The notes: generated from the letters alone by a model not told the origin. DNA of 64,000 nt from [Phialemoniopsis] sp. UDSM-2020 (GCA_018873225.1 JAEILZ010000002.1:744001-808000), one strand, 5' to 3'. Shown: positions 23,981-36,524, counted from the stretch's first letter. Program-made: numbers and translations.

Positions 23981-26808
23981 ATGGCGGAGGTCGTGGGCCT
24001 CATCGCGAGCGCCATTGCCCTCGGCCAGGCGGCCGGCGCGCTCGGCAAAGGCATATGCCTGCTGCGCTCCATCGCCAACGCGAACGAGGAGTTTTGGGAC
24101 TTTCTCAACGAGCTGGAGACGCTCAAGGCGGCCATGGAGATGAACAGCTTGGCGTTGAAAGACTTGGATGTCGCCAACAATCCGAAATTGAAGCGCTATC
24201 TGCCTGGTCTCGAAACGATCCGTTCAAGTTTAGAGTGCGCCTCTACAGAACTTGAAGGTATCACGATACGACTCCTTGCTAAAAGCAAAGGCTCGAATGC
24301 GGAAGGCCAACATCGAATACCCAAGCTTTTGTGGCAGATGGAGAAACGAGGAATTCTCAAGCTGCGTGAAACATGCCGTCGTTTACACCTGGAAATGACC
24401 AACTGCATGACAATCATATTGGCGGTCGAGAAGTGAGTCAATTCTAGAGTTAGAGCTACAGCCATCCGACTCTAACTTTCAGAATAGCCAAAAGGCGCAA
24501 AGGTCCCTGGCAATGGATGTCAGTTTGGTGGTTGAGACCGGGACTCACTTATCAAGCCAGCTCCTCACCTACCAACAGCTTGAAGCTACCATGGCTCAAA
24601 TAACTCATCAGACATCGAGCCTGGAACTGGAATGTCGACAGCAGTCACTTGCTCTCCAGGGCAAGATCGACTCGCACATGGAGGCCTTCAATTCAAGATT
24701 TCCCCAGAACGATCCAGTGGTCCAGGTTCTGGAGCGGAAACAGCTGATTCATTCGCATCAGCGGCCAATGCTGGAACAGAAAGGAACTTCAATCACCGTG
24801 CATTCTACGCTCGTCGACAAATGCCTGGACTGCTGCGGGTGCCAATGCCATGTCGTTACCGAAAGCAGATCGCCAACATGGCTCGGTTCGGTCCTGGGCA
24901 GCTTTTTCGTTCGGTACAACAGTGTCCCGCTCTTGGAGCGTCGCCCCTGCAACACCACTCTGTGCAGATCAAGTTCGAGGACGGTCAGAGTGCACTACCA
25001 ATTTCCCAGTTGGCTACTCTCAAGAGCTGTACATGTGAAGGCGACCTGGGACAGCCTCACAGGCACTGGGTCAAGTCTCTACTGGACAGTCCCCAAGGTC
25101 AACCGCCCAGAGGATATATTCTCTGCAATTCGCATTGATAACGTATCCTGGTTCCGGTTGCTCATCTCTCAAAGACTACTTCTCCCCAGCGACATTGATG
25201 AAGACGGAGAGCCGTGGATTCTGGTAGGACGCGAAGCCAAGCTTACCAATCAGAATCATGAGAAACTAACACATTTCAGGTCTGTTATGATCGCGATGCA
25301 CTCGGAATAATTCGATTACTCTTAGATAACGGATTCAGCCCTTTGGCGACGGATAGACATGGCCGGTCAGTGATCTTTCTGGCTACTGTCCGTCTCAAAT
25401 GCTAATGCAAGGCAGGTCCTGCATGAGCGATATGCTGGTTGACTCCGTGGCGAGAACTAGCACGGTTCCTCGAACGTTGTTCGAGGCGGTCCTCAGCTTC
25501 CACGATGATGATGATGGAGTTGGAAAGGGCTACACTCCGCTTCATATGAGCGTTCTGGGGCTGACTTCGGCTCCTGTCCGAGACACAGCCATATCACACC
25601 CACACGATCTGAATGCTGAAGATAACAACGGCCTGACCCCACTGCACTGGGCGGTGCAAAAGGAGGACCTGGATGCAGTTCGGATACTAATCGAGGCCGG
25701 GTGTGACGTCAATGCACAAGAACGCTATCTCGGTGTGACGCCACTAGGTAGAGCAATATGGCGTCGGTCACTCCCGATTGTAAACGCTCTAATTGCAGGG
25801 GGGGCCGACGTGCATCGTGCCGATCGCCAGAGCCTCTTCCCGCTATGGTGGGCGGTGCAAAAGGCAGAGCCTTTAATAACGCAGGCCCTGGTGGATGCAG
25901 GCGCCGACGCTACGCGGAGACAATGCGACGAGGAGACCGCCTTACACAGTCTGCACCTATGTCTTGGCAAGGACGAGGCCCGGATCTTAGAGACCATCAA
26001 AGTCCTACAGTCGAAGGGAGCCGATCTCGAGGCGAGAGAGCAGAACGGCTTTGGAGTACTGGTAAACCTCTTGGTGGAAGGACACGACAACCCTTACGTT
26101 ACTCTAGCCTTGGCTAAAGCTGGGGCCAGATTCGACGTCATCAGCGATGGGGGGCGGAGCACTCTCCATTTCCTGACAATTCATCGAAACCGGCAGAACA
26201 TATACCACCTCGATGCCACCTGCTGGAGCGGATTCAACCCGGATCTGATGGATGATTATGGCGACAGCCCACTCGACGACATGAAGCACTGCTGTGAAAC
26301 GATCGAGTGCCACGGGGCAAACACTACGGCGGCCGAGCCCAAGACAGTGTGCGAGGTCATTGGGTTCGCCGAGCTCATTGCTGAGATCCGCGAGATGAAT
26401 TGGGCTAATGGGCTCTTTCTGGAGACGAAGGCGCAGCTGGATGAGGATGATTCGCATCGGCAGCTCAAGCGCTGGATACGTAAGTGGCAGGAGTGGGTAC
26501 GATACGAGCCAAGCGGAGGGGAAGAGCTCTGGAATTATGATGAGATGCCCTGGTGGGATGGTATTGAGCTTGAAGAGGGGCTGGAAGAGGACGCTGAGGA
26601 ACTGGATATCTATACACTTACATTACGGAAACCTAGAGTGCGCGCCATCGGAGAAGGGCGCCAAAGGGTTGCAGGGGGTGAGCAAGATGATTCTGATTCA
26701 TGGGAGACTCTGGTGTCTGACGACGAAGACTCTGAAGATGGGTCTACTGACACTGACGAGGAACCTGTTGAGTCTGAGGATGAGTTCTTTGATGCGCTAG
26801 GAGACTAA
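23981..26808 (+). CDS. Ankyrin-repeat protein with STAND-like fungal N-terminal domain
   Basis: Four exons (23981-24432, 24488-25223, 25280-25365, 25416-26808) give 888 residues; every junction keeps frame. The first ~150 residues (MAEVVGLIASAIALGQAAG, LLRSIANANEEFWDFLNELETLKAAM) match the helical N-terminal domain found at the front of many fungal STAND/NLR and ankyrin proteins. A cysteine/histidine motif CCGCQCH sits near residue 265. From about residue 400, ankyrin units follow: GYTPLHMSVLGL, NGLTPLHWAVQKEDLDAVR, GVTPLGRAIWRRSLPIVNAL, LFPLWWAVQKAEPLITQAL and GRSTLHFL. The C-terminal ~130 residues are strongly acidic and disordered. No NACHT or NB-ARC motif is present, so this is a repeat-only relative of fungal nonself-recognition proteins; the ligand and role are unknown. 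Confidence 0.85.
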
Positions 26809-26868
26809 TAATGAATATGATCTCTCATAAATCCGCTAGCTGTATTGATACTCAACGCGATGGACACG

Positions 26869-29161
26869 TTACCAGGCAAAAGAGTCAACCTCCAACTCAA
26901 ACGAGCAAGATCCTCCCTTTTCCCTGCCAAGGCGTGCCACAGCTACCCTAACATCGTCGCACATTCCTGCTGGTCCGCACACCATGACGCCAACCTTGGA
27001 CCAGCCGGAAACCGCCTCCTTTGCAAGTAGACTTTGGACATCAAGTCTCTGACCAATGCTGACATTTTTCTCACGCACCTGGTCCAACACGCCACTTAGC
27101 GAGTTCAACAGGTCCTGGTCAGCCTCTCTGATGCCGTGGAAAAGCTTTACATTCGGATGGCTCCACAACAGGGGGAGCAGCCCGGTGATGCCTATACCCC
27201 CGCCAATGAGCAGTAGGCGGTCGCTCCGCAGGACCTCTCTCGTCGGGTTCGTCGGGTACGGCCCTTCGAGCAACGTGAGCAGTCCGTCCTGCTCCTTCAG
27301 GAAACCCGTCATCCCCTTGCTCTTCCGCACGAACAGCGTGACGCCCGAGTTGGAGTAGGGCTTGCGATGGGTCTCCGAGCTGGTCGTCTGCGCTTGGCCC
27401 TTCTCCACATCGGCCCCGGATGCCGACCTGGGTTGGTCACTGTACTTGGGACTGTCGAGCATGGCCGTCGGTATGATGGAGAACGGGTGGTTCTCCCACG
27501 GCCGCAGGGGGCTAAGGGTCGGGAAGTAGACAAAGGCACACTTGCCCGCCCCCGCCCAGCGCACTCCTGGGATATCAACACGGACGACGTTGGCGCCGAC
27601 TTCAGTGACCTTGGCGCGCCTGACCCCTGTCTTGAGAAGGCGCGCGAGCCGAGCTACCCGGTCGAAGAACCACAACGCGATCGTAGCGTAGAGCCAGGTC
27701 TCATAGCCGAATGTGTTTTCGTATCCGTACCAGACATGATACCAGCAGCCTACCACGCAGATGACAGCCATGACAATGTGCGTGACGAGAAAGAGCTCGT
27801 ACGCACGCTGGCGAAAGATCAACGCGCTAGTCAACACGATGATGACAGCCGCGAGGGTCGCGACGCAGCCCCATATCCACCATAGCGTGACGAGCGACGT
27901 GGCGTATGAGCCTGTGTCCTTGTACAAGACGACTGCGATGATGGAGTGCAGGAGAGTTTGAAGCAGAAACATGCGTGCGACCCATCGGTGGAGCAGGAGG
28001 TATGTCGAGTACGACCAGTTGGTCAGCCACAGTAGGATGTTGTTTCTGCTCGAGAACAGGAACAGCACGGGCATGTTGCAGAAGGCGAGGACGCCGGTGC
28101 GCCACATGAAGTAGGCCATGAGCTCCTGGTAGCGGTTCTTGTACCACTGGTTGGTCTCGCGGGGCCATGCTGTCTTGTACCCCACGGCAAGGAAGACGAT
28201 GTTGAGGATGAAGATGACTGCGATGTAGAAGCTCTGGCCGACGGTGGGGAAGTTGCCTAGAGAGTGGAATGGGCGGTCGTGATATGTGCCAAATGTGCTG
28301 GGATACAGCCGGGGTTTGACTCTGGTCAAGACTCCAGACATGAAGGGCAAGTATCCCAGCCATGTTAGCAAGAGAGGGAGTGCAAATGAAGTGACACATA
28401 TAGCTAGTCTATGGGAGGAAAAAGCGAGTTAGCAGGGAATCCGCTACTCGCATAAAAGGTTAAGCCACAACTGGCGCATCTCACGTACCCGTAGTATGAT
28501 TCCAGAGCAGTCTCACGGAAGAAGTAGTACAGGGTGATCCATGTTGCCTGCCAGTTTTCTCGCGTCGTGAGCACTGTTGGTCGCGATGTCAGTCGTTCAT
28601 CCGTGAACATGATCATGTACAGAACAAGGCAAAATGTAGTATGCCGAGTCATGATCGCATCAGAGTCTTAATGAACAACGTACTGGTCATGTTCATAACC
28701 ATCGGCATGTCCATGCCCATGCCCATGTCCCTGTCTGCCGAAGACATGGTGGGCGGCTCGGTGATATTCGCCATGACTTCACCGTAGCTCCACTTCGGCA
28801 GGACACTCGCATCTCCCGTGATCATCGTCTCCCAGAAACGTTCAATGGTCGAGGGCAGGACATCTTCTGGGCAGTAGAGATGCATGCACCACGCAATCGA
28901 GCTCAGGAAGGGGAAGTTGGACGCCCGGCAAAGTGCTAGATTGTAGGCGGCATCAGCAGCGGTCGTGTGCCCGCCCTCGCTGATGAGAGCGGAACAGGAC
29001 AGCGTGTAAGGGGAGAAGGACCGGAAGCAGCTGTGGCCGCAGTACGGATTGTAAAAGGTAAATCCGTCGATACCGGCGAGGCCGCTCCGGCTGATCGGGA
29101 TGGGCCCCGTCGCCGCTGCGACCGACACGAGAGCCAAGAGTTGCAAGCAAGTCGGCTTCAT
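26869..29161 (-). CDS. Ferric/cupric reductase transmembrane component (FRE family)
   Basis: Three exons (29161-28684, 28573-28489, 28408-26869) give 700 residues. A signal peptide (MKPTCLQLLALVSVAAATG) precedes an extracellular region with cysteines and a Met-rich patch (MGMGMDMPMVMNM), possibly a copper-binding stretch. The heme-bearing core has two His pairs, each separated by 13 residues (HRWVAR...LLH and THIVMA...WYH), as expected for two hemes. The FAD site is HPFSII, the NADPH sites are GGGIGITG and VCGPAGM, and the C-terminus is SFELEVDSFAW. The enzyme moves electrons from cytosolic NADPH across the plasma membrane to reduce Fe(III) or Cu(II) before uptake. All key residues are present. 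No partner permease or oxidase lies nearby. Confidence 0.93.
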
Positions 29162-29734
29162 GATCGGCAGTGGTATTGCAAATTGGCATGTGATGGGTTA
29201 GCCGCATACTTGTCATTCCGCTTCAGCATTGCGGATGCTGTACAGATATATGCATGCTCTGCTTCTCGGCAACCTTTTCTGTTATCCCACCTTCTCCCAA
29301 GCCGACTAGCCCTTTTTGTTGTGTGTGAGCAAGTTTGCGCAGCTTTTTCTCCACCGCCGGGAAACATGCCGCACAACACAGCCAATCCTAACAGACACAC
29401 CGGTATTGATGTTTCTCAGACTGTGCCAATAGCAAATCTAAGCGATTGGCCGACCAGTTGCGCCGTGACAATTACGCCAGATTCAGCCAAGCGTAGGCGG
29501 CGTTCTAGAAGCAGTCAACTCACGTCTAGGTTCGAGGCCTCAATTGTGGTTCGCCTAATGCCATGGACATCTCCCTGGGACACCTGATAAGATCGCCGAG
29601 AACATGCAAGGAAAATCATGTGAAGACTTTTGATAATCTCTGCTAGCTAGCTAATATCAAGGAATGTTACGCACGCTGGTATCATGAAAAATTTGTACGA
29701 CCCCCTAGGGCATACTTAAACATCTGCTCAAGTG
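29162..29734. other. Intergenic between ferric reductase and regulator
   Basis: About 0.57 kb. It contains no recognisable gene; it includes the reductase promoter and the 3' flank of the next gene. Confidence 0.45.
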
Positions 29735-31386
29735 TCAAGCTGAGAAAACTTCTTGATGTACACTCCACTCCCCGTCTAGACCGTGCGGTTTGGAGTAGAA
29801 ATCAACCTGGTTGCCCCATTTGCCATCCTGGCTTGTTGACTGCAGCCCAACTTTTACAATTTTGCAACGCTTCTGCTCTGACACTGTAATCTGGTCGGTG
29901 TCTGGTGGAACAACATCATCCCAACCCTCCTCAATTTCCATCAGCCGCTCACCTGCTCGAACGATGATACTCCTGCGCCACAGGCCCTCCTGCGCCGGTG
30001 CCCGCCTAAGAAGGTCTAACGCTTGTCTCCGTAGGACTGGATGCCTGCACAGCATTACGCAGACATGGAGCGGCGGGATCACGCCCAGCTCGAAGGTGAA
30101 CGGGACTGACTCGTACATCTTCTCCATGTCATCGAGTGTCCGTGTAGCTTCCCCAATCAGAGCCTCGAATCGAGGTAAAAAGGCGTCGTAGATTATCTGT
30201 GACCGAACTAGTGACCCGGCGACCCATATCGACATCGCGTGTAGCCATAGCATCAATGTGGAGCTTGCAATGCCGTGCCGCGGCGTCTCGACGTGGCGGT
30301 TGACATACTGCTTGTAAGTCCGGAATCGCGTGTGCCAGTGTTGTAATGCAAGGCTGATGCTCTGCTGACGTGACTCGAGCTCTTTCCGGACTTGGTTTCC
30401 GGGCATGTTCCACGAGTCGTCCCACTTCGAATGAAAAGCCGCTTTGCTCAGTTCGAAAGCATATGTGACAAGGCTAATGAGCTCGCTCTGTGCTTGGGTG
30501 ATGGATCTTATCGGTTCTTCGAACTGTGGTGCCACTTCACCTGCATCGGCTATGTTGTCGTCGTTGAACATTGACCACTGTAGACCTAGCCTTGAGAAGG
30601 TTGATGCAACATTGAATTCGACGGTATCGACTGCGTGTCCTGCGAAGGGGACAAGTCTAGCCTTCCGCCCACGTTCAAACAGACGCAGTGCGTCGTGCTC
30701 GTGACCCTGCAGAGCCTCAATGCAGAAGAAAAGGACACACGTCGTGCTTGCTAGCAAGGGGCTTCCTTGTCCCTCGTCGAGAGCCTGTATGGTGGACTGA
30801 ATGGACTTGTGATATTGCTCGGCGGCAAGAACTTGAAGAGGCTCCAATGATGCGAGCGAGGATGGTGTTGCCTGTCGCTGTTCATCGACACGGATAAGGA
30901 GCGCTCCGACGGCTATGGCGGCGTATCGAATGGCTGGGATCGCGTTGCTAAGTTGAGGTATGAGACGCGCCCACAGCTCAACATCAAAAGGGCCGGCAAT
31001 CACCTGCGTTCGGCAACTGACAAAGTAGTCGAATGCTCGGTGCTCCTGGCTATTGGCTACAGTTTTCGTGCATAGGAGCTGATCAGACGCAGGCAATAAG
31101 GGCAAGGTTGAAGGGTGTCCGGGAGATGCGATTCTTTTATCGAGTTCCGGAGCGTTGGTGTAGCCACCGCAGGTTCTCCCAGAGCTGCTGCAGCGGCGGC
31201 AAAATGGCTTGAACTCATCGCACTTGATCTTTCGCTTTCTATATGCCGGCACGGACTTAGCAACAAGTTTAACCCAAAGTCCATGCCAAGAGAAGAGACG
31301 TACTTGCAAGTTACACATCCCGTCCGTTCCTTCCTATTGCCGAGTCTCCCGCCGTTGGGATGGCCTACTGGTGGCAATTGTTTCAT
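29735..31386 (-). CDS. Zn2Cys6 transcription factor
   Basis: Two exons (31386-31304, 31238-29735) give 528 residues. The 65-base intron (GTACGT...ATAG) lies inside the zinc cluster, a common position; splicing yields GCVTCKKRKIKCDEFKPFCRRC, then SSGRTCGGY, with all six cysteines. The rest is a helical fungal-specific regulatory region of the short type (EHRAFDYFVSCRTQVIAGPFD, LFFCIEALQGH) seen in many Zn2Cys6 proteins. It is a nuclear DNA-binding regulator and is divergent from the beta-lactamase-like gene across about 0.5 kb that carries a repeated motif, so control of that neighbour is plausible but unproven. The first ATG is used because it lies 12 codons before the conserved RKERTGC lead-in. 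Confidence 0.92.
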
Positions 31387-31518
31387 AATCGGCTGTTGCT
31401 ATTAGTGTCGAAAATTCGGCGTCTAGTGCTCATAGTAGTCGGTTTCCTGACGTTGGTTTCTGCAAAGCGAGAAGAGAGTTGGACACGACTTTGACGTCTT
31501 GCGGCACAGTCTTACGAA

Positions 31519-31644
31519 GCTCGGATTGTGGGGCAAGGTGATCAACCTGTCCTGTCAGTGCTCGCAATGTGGGCCACTCATGCATGTCAGGCTCGGACTG
31601 TGGGGCCATCATCAACGTTATCCCAGCGTCGGGCTCGTATTGTG
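31519..31644 (+). promoter_or_regulatory. Four-copy 13-base motif array in a divergent promoter
   Basis: The motif GCTCGNANTGTGG occurs four times at 31519, 31560, 31591 and 31632, with spacings of 41, 31 and 41 bases, all in the same orientation. The array stands between the Zn2Cys6 regulator (start 31386, minus) and the beta-lactamase-like gene (start 31913, plus). I infer a cluster of binding sites for a regulator; a decayed tandem repeat is the alternative. Confidence 0.5.
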
Positions 31645-31912
31645 GACTGAAAATGCTTATTGTCTGAGCCATGTTCCTTCAAAGACTTGGTCATCGCGAG
31701 GGGGTAGCTTGTAGATGAACCGGAGAACCATGTGCACGACGACGAAGCAATTTCACTGCGCCAGGTTGACAAGGGCAGCACTGAGCATTGCCTCACAGAC
31801 CAGAGTTTGACAGGGTTTCTGAACAATCATAAATAGAGCGCCGAGATATCTCTGTTGTATTTTTCTAAGAGACATTGTGAACTACAGACTTCAAATCTTT
31901 ACTGTAATCAAA

Positions 31913-33723
31913 ATGCATTCTCATCTGCACACCCTCAGTGCAGCACTAGTCTCCCTGTTTCTCCCACAGACAGTCAGAGGTCAGGGGAGCGCAGGTTGTC
32001 CTATCATCGGAGCTCACTTCCCAGCCCCTAAAGCTCTTGCATCTAGCGATCATGTCGCAAACGCTTCAGCACATGCGAGAGGTCAGCTCAGAGGTGCACT
32101 GTGCGATGGGACGTTGGACGGCAATGGCACGACGCTGTCGGTCCAGGTTTACTCCCTGCACGACGAGACTCCGCTTTTCACCTTCCACTATACCCCGGAA
32201 TCCTTGGCCAGCCATCACACCGCTGGAGTTTCTGCGGTTGCCTCAAATACTGTCTATCGCATAGGGAGTGTTTCTAAGCTCTGGACGGCCTATCTCTACC
32301 TGATCACTGCTGGCGACTCCTCGTGGGCCCGCCCAGTGACCGATTTAATCCCTGAACTAGCGACTATTGCAGAGGAGCAAAAAGCAATAGACGACAACAT
32401 CGACAATGTGGCATGGGAATCCGTCACAATTGGGGCTCTGGCGAGCCACTTGGCCGGGATCGGACGGGATGCGTCGTGGTTTTCGAGTTTTACGAATGTG
32501 CTCAAGGGGCTCGGGCTTCCGGATCAAGGTGGCAACTCGAATACTACATGTGGTGACGAGCGAGAGATGACTCCATGTAATAGAACTGGTCAGTGAATCA
32601 ACCCAACTGTTGGGGACAATAACTAACAATCTGCCATCTAGCCTTCTTCGACGACTTTCCACGACAGCATCCGGTTACAAATCCATTTCAGACACCCGCA
32701 TATTCGAACGCCGGATATCAAATCCTAGCCTATGTTCTTGAGAAGATCACTGGCCGCAGACTTTCTGATGACTTCCAAGGTCGTTTCGTCGAGCCTCTGG
32801 GGTTGAACGGGACCTACTACCACACACCCCCAACCACCGATGATGGCATCATCCCGATAAACACCACTGCTAGCTCATGGGACTTTGACTTCTACGACAA
32901 AACACCAGCTGCCGGATACTACAGCACAATCAACGACATGGCCCTCGTAGGCAAGGCGATCCTCAACTCGACGCTCTTGGACCCCGCCCAGACCCGCCGC
33001 TGGATGAAGCCGCACGCCTTTACGTCGAATCCCAATGTCGCAGTCGGTGCACCGTGGGAAATCTTCCGTGCACCTGGAGATCCTGTGTCATGGATCTACG
33101 CCAAGTCTGGGGATGCCGGCATGTACTCGGTGATGATGATGCTGATGCCTGACCTCGACGTGGGCTTCAACATCCTCGCCGCGGGCCAGTCCGCAACCAG
33201 TCAAGTCTTGGCCGTGAGTGACGCGCTCACTACTACCTTCATCCCGGCGTTCTGGGCAGAGGCTAGAGACCAAACTTCAGTGACTTACACTGGTAGTTAC
33301 GTGGACGAGTCCAGCAACACGACGATCACAGTCACATCAGGGGTTGATACTCCAGGTCTTGTCATCAGCGAGTTCATGCTCGGGGATCAGGACGTGTTAC
33401 AGCTATTGAGCTCCGTCCTTCAGATGAATCTGACAGTGCGCCTGTATCATATGGGCCTGAGCGCTGCGGGGGAAAATGGAACCATCATTGAATCTTGGCG
33501 TGCCATATTTGAGGCCCCAACTGCCTCCACGTCGGCATTCAGCTGCGTGTCGTGGTTGATGGTAAACCCCTATGTCTATGGCGGCGTTGGATTGGACGAG
33601 TTCCTTTTTACACTTGATTCTACTGGGCGAAATGCCTTGGCCATCGAGTCTAGAATTGTTGGTGTTGGCATTTCGAAGGAAAGAGTTGGTCAAACCGGAA
33701 GTCGAAAACTACGGAAGCTGTAG
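31913..33723 (+). CDS. Secreted beta-lactamase-like serine hydrolase
   Basis: Two exons (31913-32588, 32642-33723) give 585 residues; the intron has GTCAGT and ATCTAG ends. The chosen start yields a signal peptide, MHSHLHTLSAALVSLFLPQT, ending near VRGQG; an upstream in-frame ATG at 31877 would add 12 residues. The class C beta-lactamase/penicillin-binding-protein fold is shown by SVSKLW (the SxxK nucleophile motif, in YRIGSVSKLWTAYLY), by YSNAGYQ (the Y-x-N motif) and by FVEPLGLNGTYY. Many N-glycosylation sequons are present. Fungal members hydrolyse esters, lactones, lactams or peptides, and some detoxify or belong to metabolite clusters. The substrate cannot be read from the sequence. Confidence 0.9.
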
Positions 33724-34355
33724 GCGTACTGGCCAAAGGGAACGCACGTGTCTGGGACGGAGAAGGTGCACCCGAAACTTTTGATCTTGGACCACAACAA
33801 GGGTCACTTTGGTAATATTCTTCCTGGCTAGAGTCATCGATCGATAATGATGTCACCCACGGTCAAAATTATTATAATCACGTTCTACGTGTCTGGGGAA
33901 TGAGTGCTGTCGCGTGGTATCGTCAACCACTGTGAAACCGTGTGAAGTTCAAGATAATACCGAATGCCCAGTATGAAGACTCGAGGACATTTCATATTGA
34001 ATGCCGGGCGTCACTCCCCGAACGTTCCAGTTAGGTCACTTCGAGGTAAGAGCACAGGTCCACGAAACACGTACCAGGGAAGTTCCTACTGAGGTTAGAG
34101 CGGGGGTACATTCCTTCCACAGTTCTTGGTACCAGATTCGCGCACGGGGTAATTCTGATTCTTATTCACGGTTGTGTCACTGTGTACCGAACTTCAATTT
34201 CTAGCGAATGGTCAATAAACGCGCATCACCGAGCATATTGAAACTTGTCTTGTCAGCTCTGATCTAGCTAACCCCCTGCACGCACGACATTTCTCTCTCT
34301 CTCTATGATCTACACTAATCCTCCGAGGCCTCACATCCTAGAAGGATCCTACACC
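33724..34355. other. Intergenic
   Basis: About 0.63 kb. It contains no recognisable gene; a short CT repeat lies at about 34291-34305. Confidence 0.45.
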
Positions 34356-35092
34356 ATGACAAAACGAGGGCGCTCTCGGAGTGAGCGCGACCTGCAACGC
34401 GGTCTGCCGTTTGATTTGCTTGCCAAGGAGATGCCGAATATTGATGCGCCAGCTGACGATGTCCGCGAGTGGATCAAGCAAGTGTTCCGGCATCATGGTT
34501 ACACGTCCAACACCAACTTCAACAGGCTCTTTTGGAGTGGAAGAAGTCTTCATGAGCTTCCGAAGCTAATGGCAATGAAGAAGTACCAGGAGCTTTTGTC
34601 TGAGGATGCTATAAATGTTGCACACTTTCGGCGTTGGCTTCAGGAACGAGGGCTGGAAATCCCGATCCTTCTTGGGCGACAGATGTTGGTCACAATAGTT
34701 GAGACGGCTAGATTTGAAAATGTGAGTATCTGCCATTATTCTTTCTGGGAACCGGGCACATGAACATGCAGCCGGAGGCGTTTCTGAAGATACCGGAAGG
34801 GACAGGACTCTTCCTTGGCAGTCGCTGATTTGAATGACCCTAGGAATCCAACTCAAAACAAGCCAATCGTCAACTGTCGAAGAAGGTGCGTTTACCTTTT
34901 GCACTTTCCGTGATATCTCCAAGAGCCCGCACTGATGAGTTGAATCAGACACCAAAAGACCCATCAGATCCTTTCTGGGCCGTGTTTTCCATTTGCATCT
35001 GTTTGATTCTAACCACAGTCATAATTATGGTGGGTTGTGGCAAATTCTATATCGAGTCATGTTGCAGTGGCGAGCCTATTCGTACAACCTAG
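34356..35092 (+). CDS. Unknown-family protein, tandem paralogue 1, with C-terminal membrane segment
   Basis: Three exons (34356-34721, 34844-34885, 34949-35092) give 183 residues; introns are phase 0 with GTGAGT/CTAG and GTGCGT/CAG ends. I do not recognise the family. The globular part contains FDLLAKEMPNIDAPADDVREW, FRHHG, LFWSGRSLHELP, KYQELL and FRRWLQERGLEIP. It aligns well with the gene at 35786-36524 (shared DVREW, RHHG, FW.GRSLH, KYQ, WL..RGL..P). The last exon encodes a hydrophobic span of about 24 residues (FWAVFSICICLILTTVIIMV) followed by a short Cys-containing tail, so the protein may be tail-anchored. An earlier ATG at 34305 is possible. No signal peptide is seen. Confidence 0.7.
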
Positions 35093-35785
35093 CTTTACTT
35101 GTTTTCCCGATATTGTGGGCGGTAGTGAGGCTGATGATTGAGTCCAGTATTGAGCGCGTTGATTTCCCTTGCTGACCCAATTGCGGCAAATTTCGGCAGC
35201 CTTGAACGGACCGAAGACATGTACTGGCTGGGTCGGAGACAGAGCATGGCTGTCGGTCCTAGATCTAACCCACGATATCGGATCAGTACTACGAAGCAAG
35301 TTCTTTGTGCCTTCACGACGATTAAGCACCTAGAGCATAGCTTCTTTAGTCAGGTTTTCTTTGATCATCGGTGATTGTGCATACTCTGTCGTGCTGTGCC
35401 CTAGCTCGAAGGCTTCATCCATGCGTACGGAGGGCCGGACTTGGATCCGGAGTTCGAACTCTGGACTTAGCCACAGTTGTCCATCTGTGGCTCTGACGTG
35501 ACTGTGCACGCTGTGTGTCCGGACGGTTCTGGGGAGCATGGCATACATTTGCGAACCTTGGGACAGAAGACTCTTGTGCGAGAGAAAATCCCCTTTGCCA
35601 GGCCCGATGACTAACCGACAAGACTGGTCCCTACAAGCTGTTTTGCGTACAAAAGGCCCTCCAGAAAAGTTTCAACAAAAGTCAGTCCCGGTCGAGCTCG
35701 CCACCATCCGCAGGACACTTCATTCGCTTGTCTATGCTCCAACCGCCTGAGATTCAGATACCCTCCATACAAGACCACCTGCAAG
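35093..35785. other. Spacer between the tandem paralogues
   Basis: About 0.69 kb without a recognisable gene. It probably contains the terminator of the first copy and the promoter of the second. Confidence 0.45.
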
Positions 35786-36524
35786 ATGATTAATCAACCG
35801 AACGACCAGAGTACAACTGATCAGAAGTCGTCGAAAAATGGGGTTCTAACTTTCGATCGACTCGTCGAACAGATGCCGAAGGCAAACGCATCAGCTCCCG
35901 ATGTTCGCGAGTGGCTCGCAAAAGCACTCCGACACCACGGCTCCAATGACGACTGGGACTTTACCCAGGTCTTCTGGAATGGAAGATCTCTTCATGCGGC
36001 ACCGAGAGAAATGAGAAAATATCAGAATCTCGACCTTGGTGATCGCGGTGCAAGATACAATTTTGATCAGTGGTTACTGCAGCGGGGGTTGAATCTTCCA
36101 GTAGCTCTGGGCCAGCAAGCCATTACAACAATCATCGAAGCAGCCAGGATTGCAGAGGTGAGAGAGCTCAATGCTGATCTATCATCTGTATTGTGTCTGG
36201 ATGCACAGCCAGAGTGTTTTGAATTCCTCTATCGAAGGAGAGTTGGCTAACAAGTACTGCTTTTGGCTGCACCAGAAGTCTCGCCAAGAGACAACCAAAC
36301 GGCGACAGGGGAACGAGGCATGTATCCTCCGCACCTCTCGGAACACACTCGAGGGTCTGCAAACTAATCAGGCGAAACAGGGACGAACAAGCAACTGGAA
36401 CGATATATCCTTTGTCGATATTATCAGTTGGCTTGCTGCCATCGCACTCCTACAACGTTATGGTTGGATTGAATTCAAACTGCCCGGCTTCATTTGCTCT
36501 ACCTTGTGTGGACAAACAGATTGA
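35786..36524 (+). CDS. Unknown-family protein, tandem paralogue 2
   Basis: Two exons (35786-36157, 36276-36524) give 206 residues; the 118-base intron (GTGAGA...CCAG) is phase 0 and sits at the same alignment position as the first intron of the upstream paralogue, just after the conserved helix ending in EAARIAE. Matching motifs are FDRLVEQMP, DVREWL, LRHHG, VFWNGRSLH, KYQNL and WLLQRGLNLP. The second exon diverges: it is basic and Gln-rich (RQETTKRRQGNE) and ends with a moderately hydrophobic segment (SFVDIISWLAAIALLQRYGW). Function unknown. The gene model for the second exon is less certain than that for the first. Confidence 0.65.
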
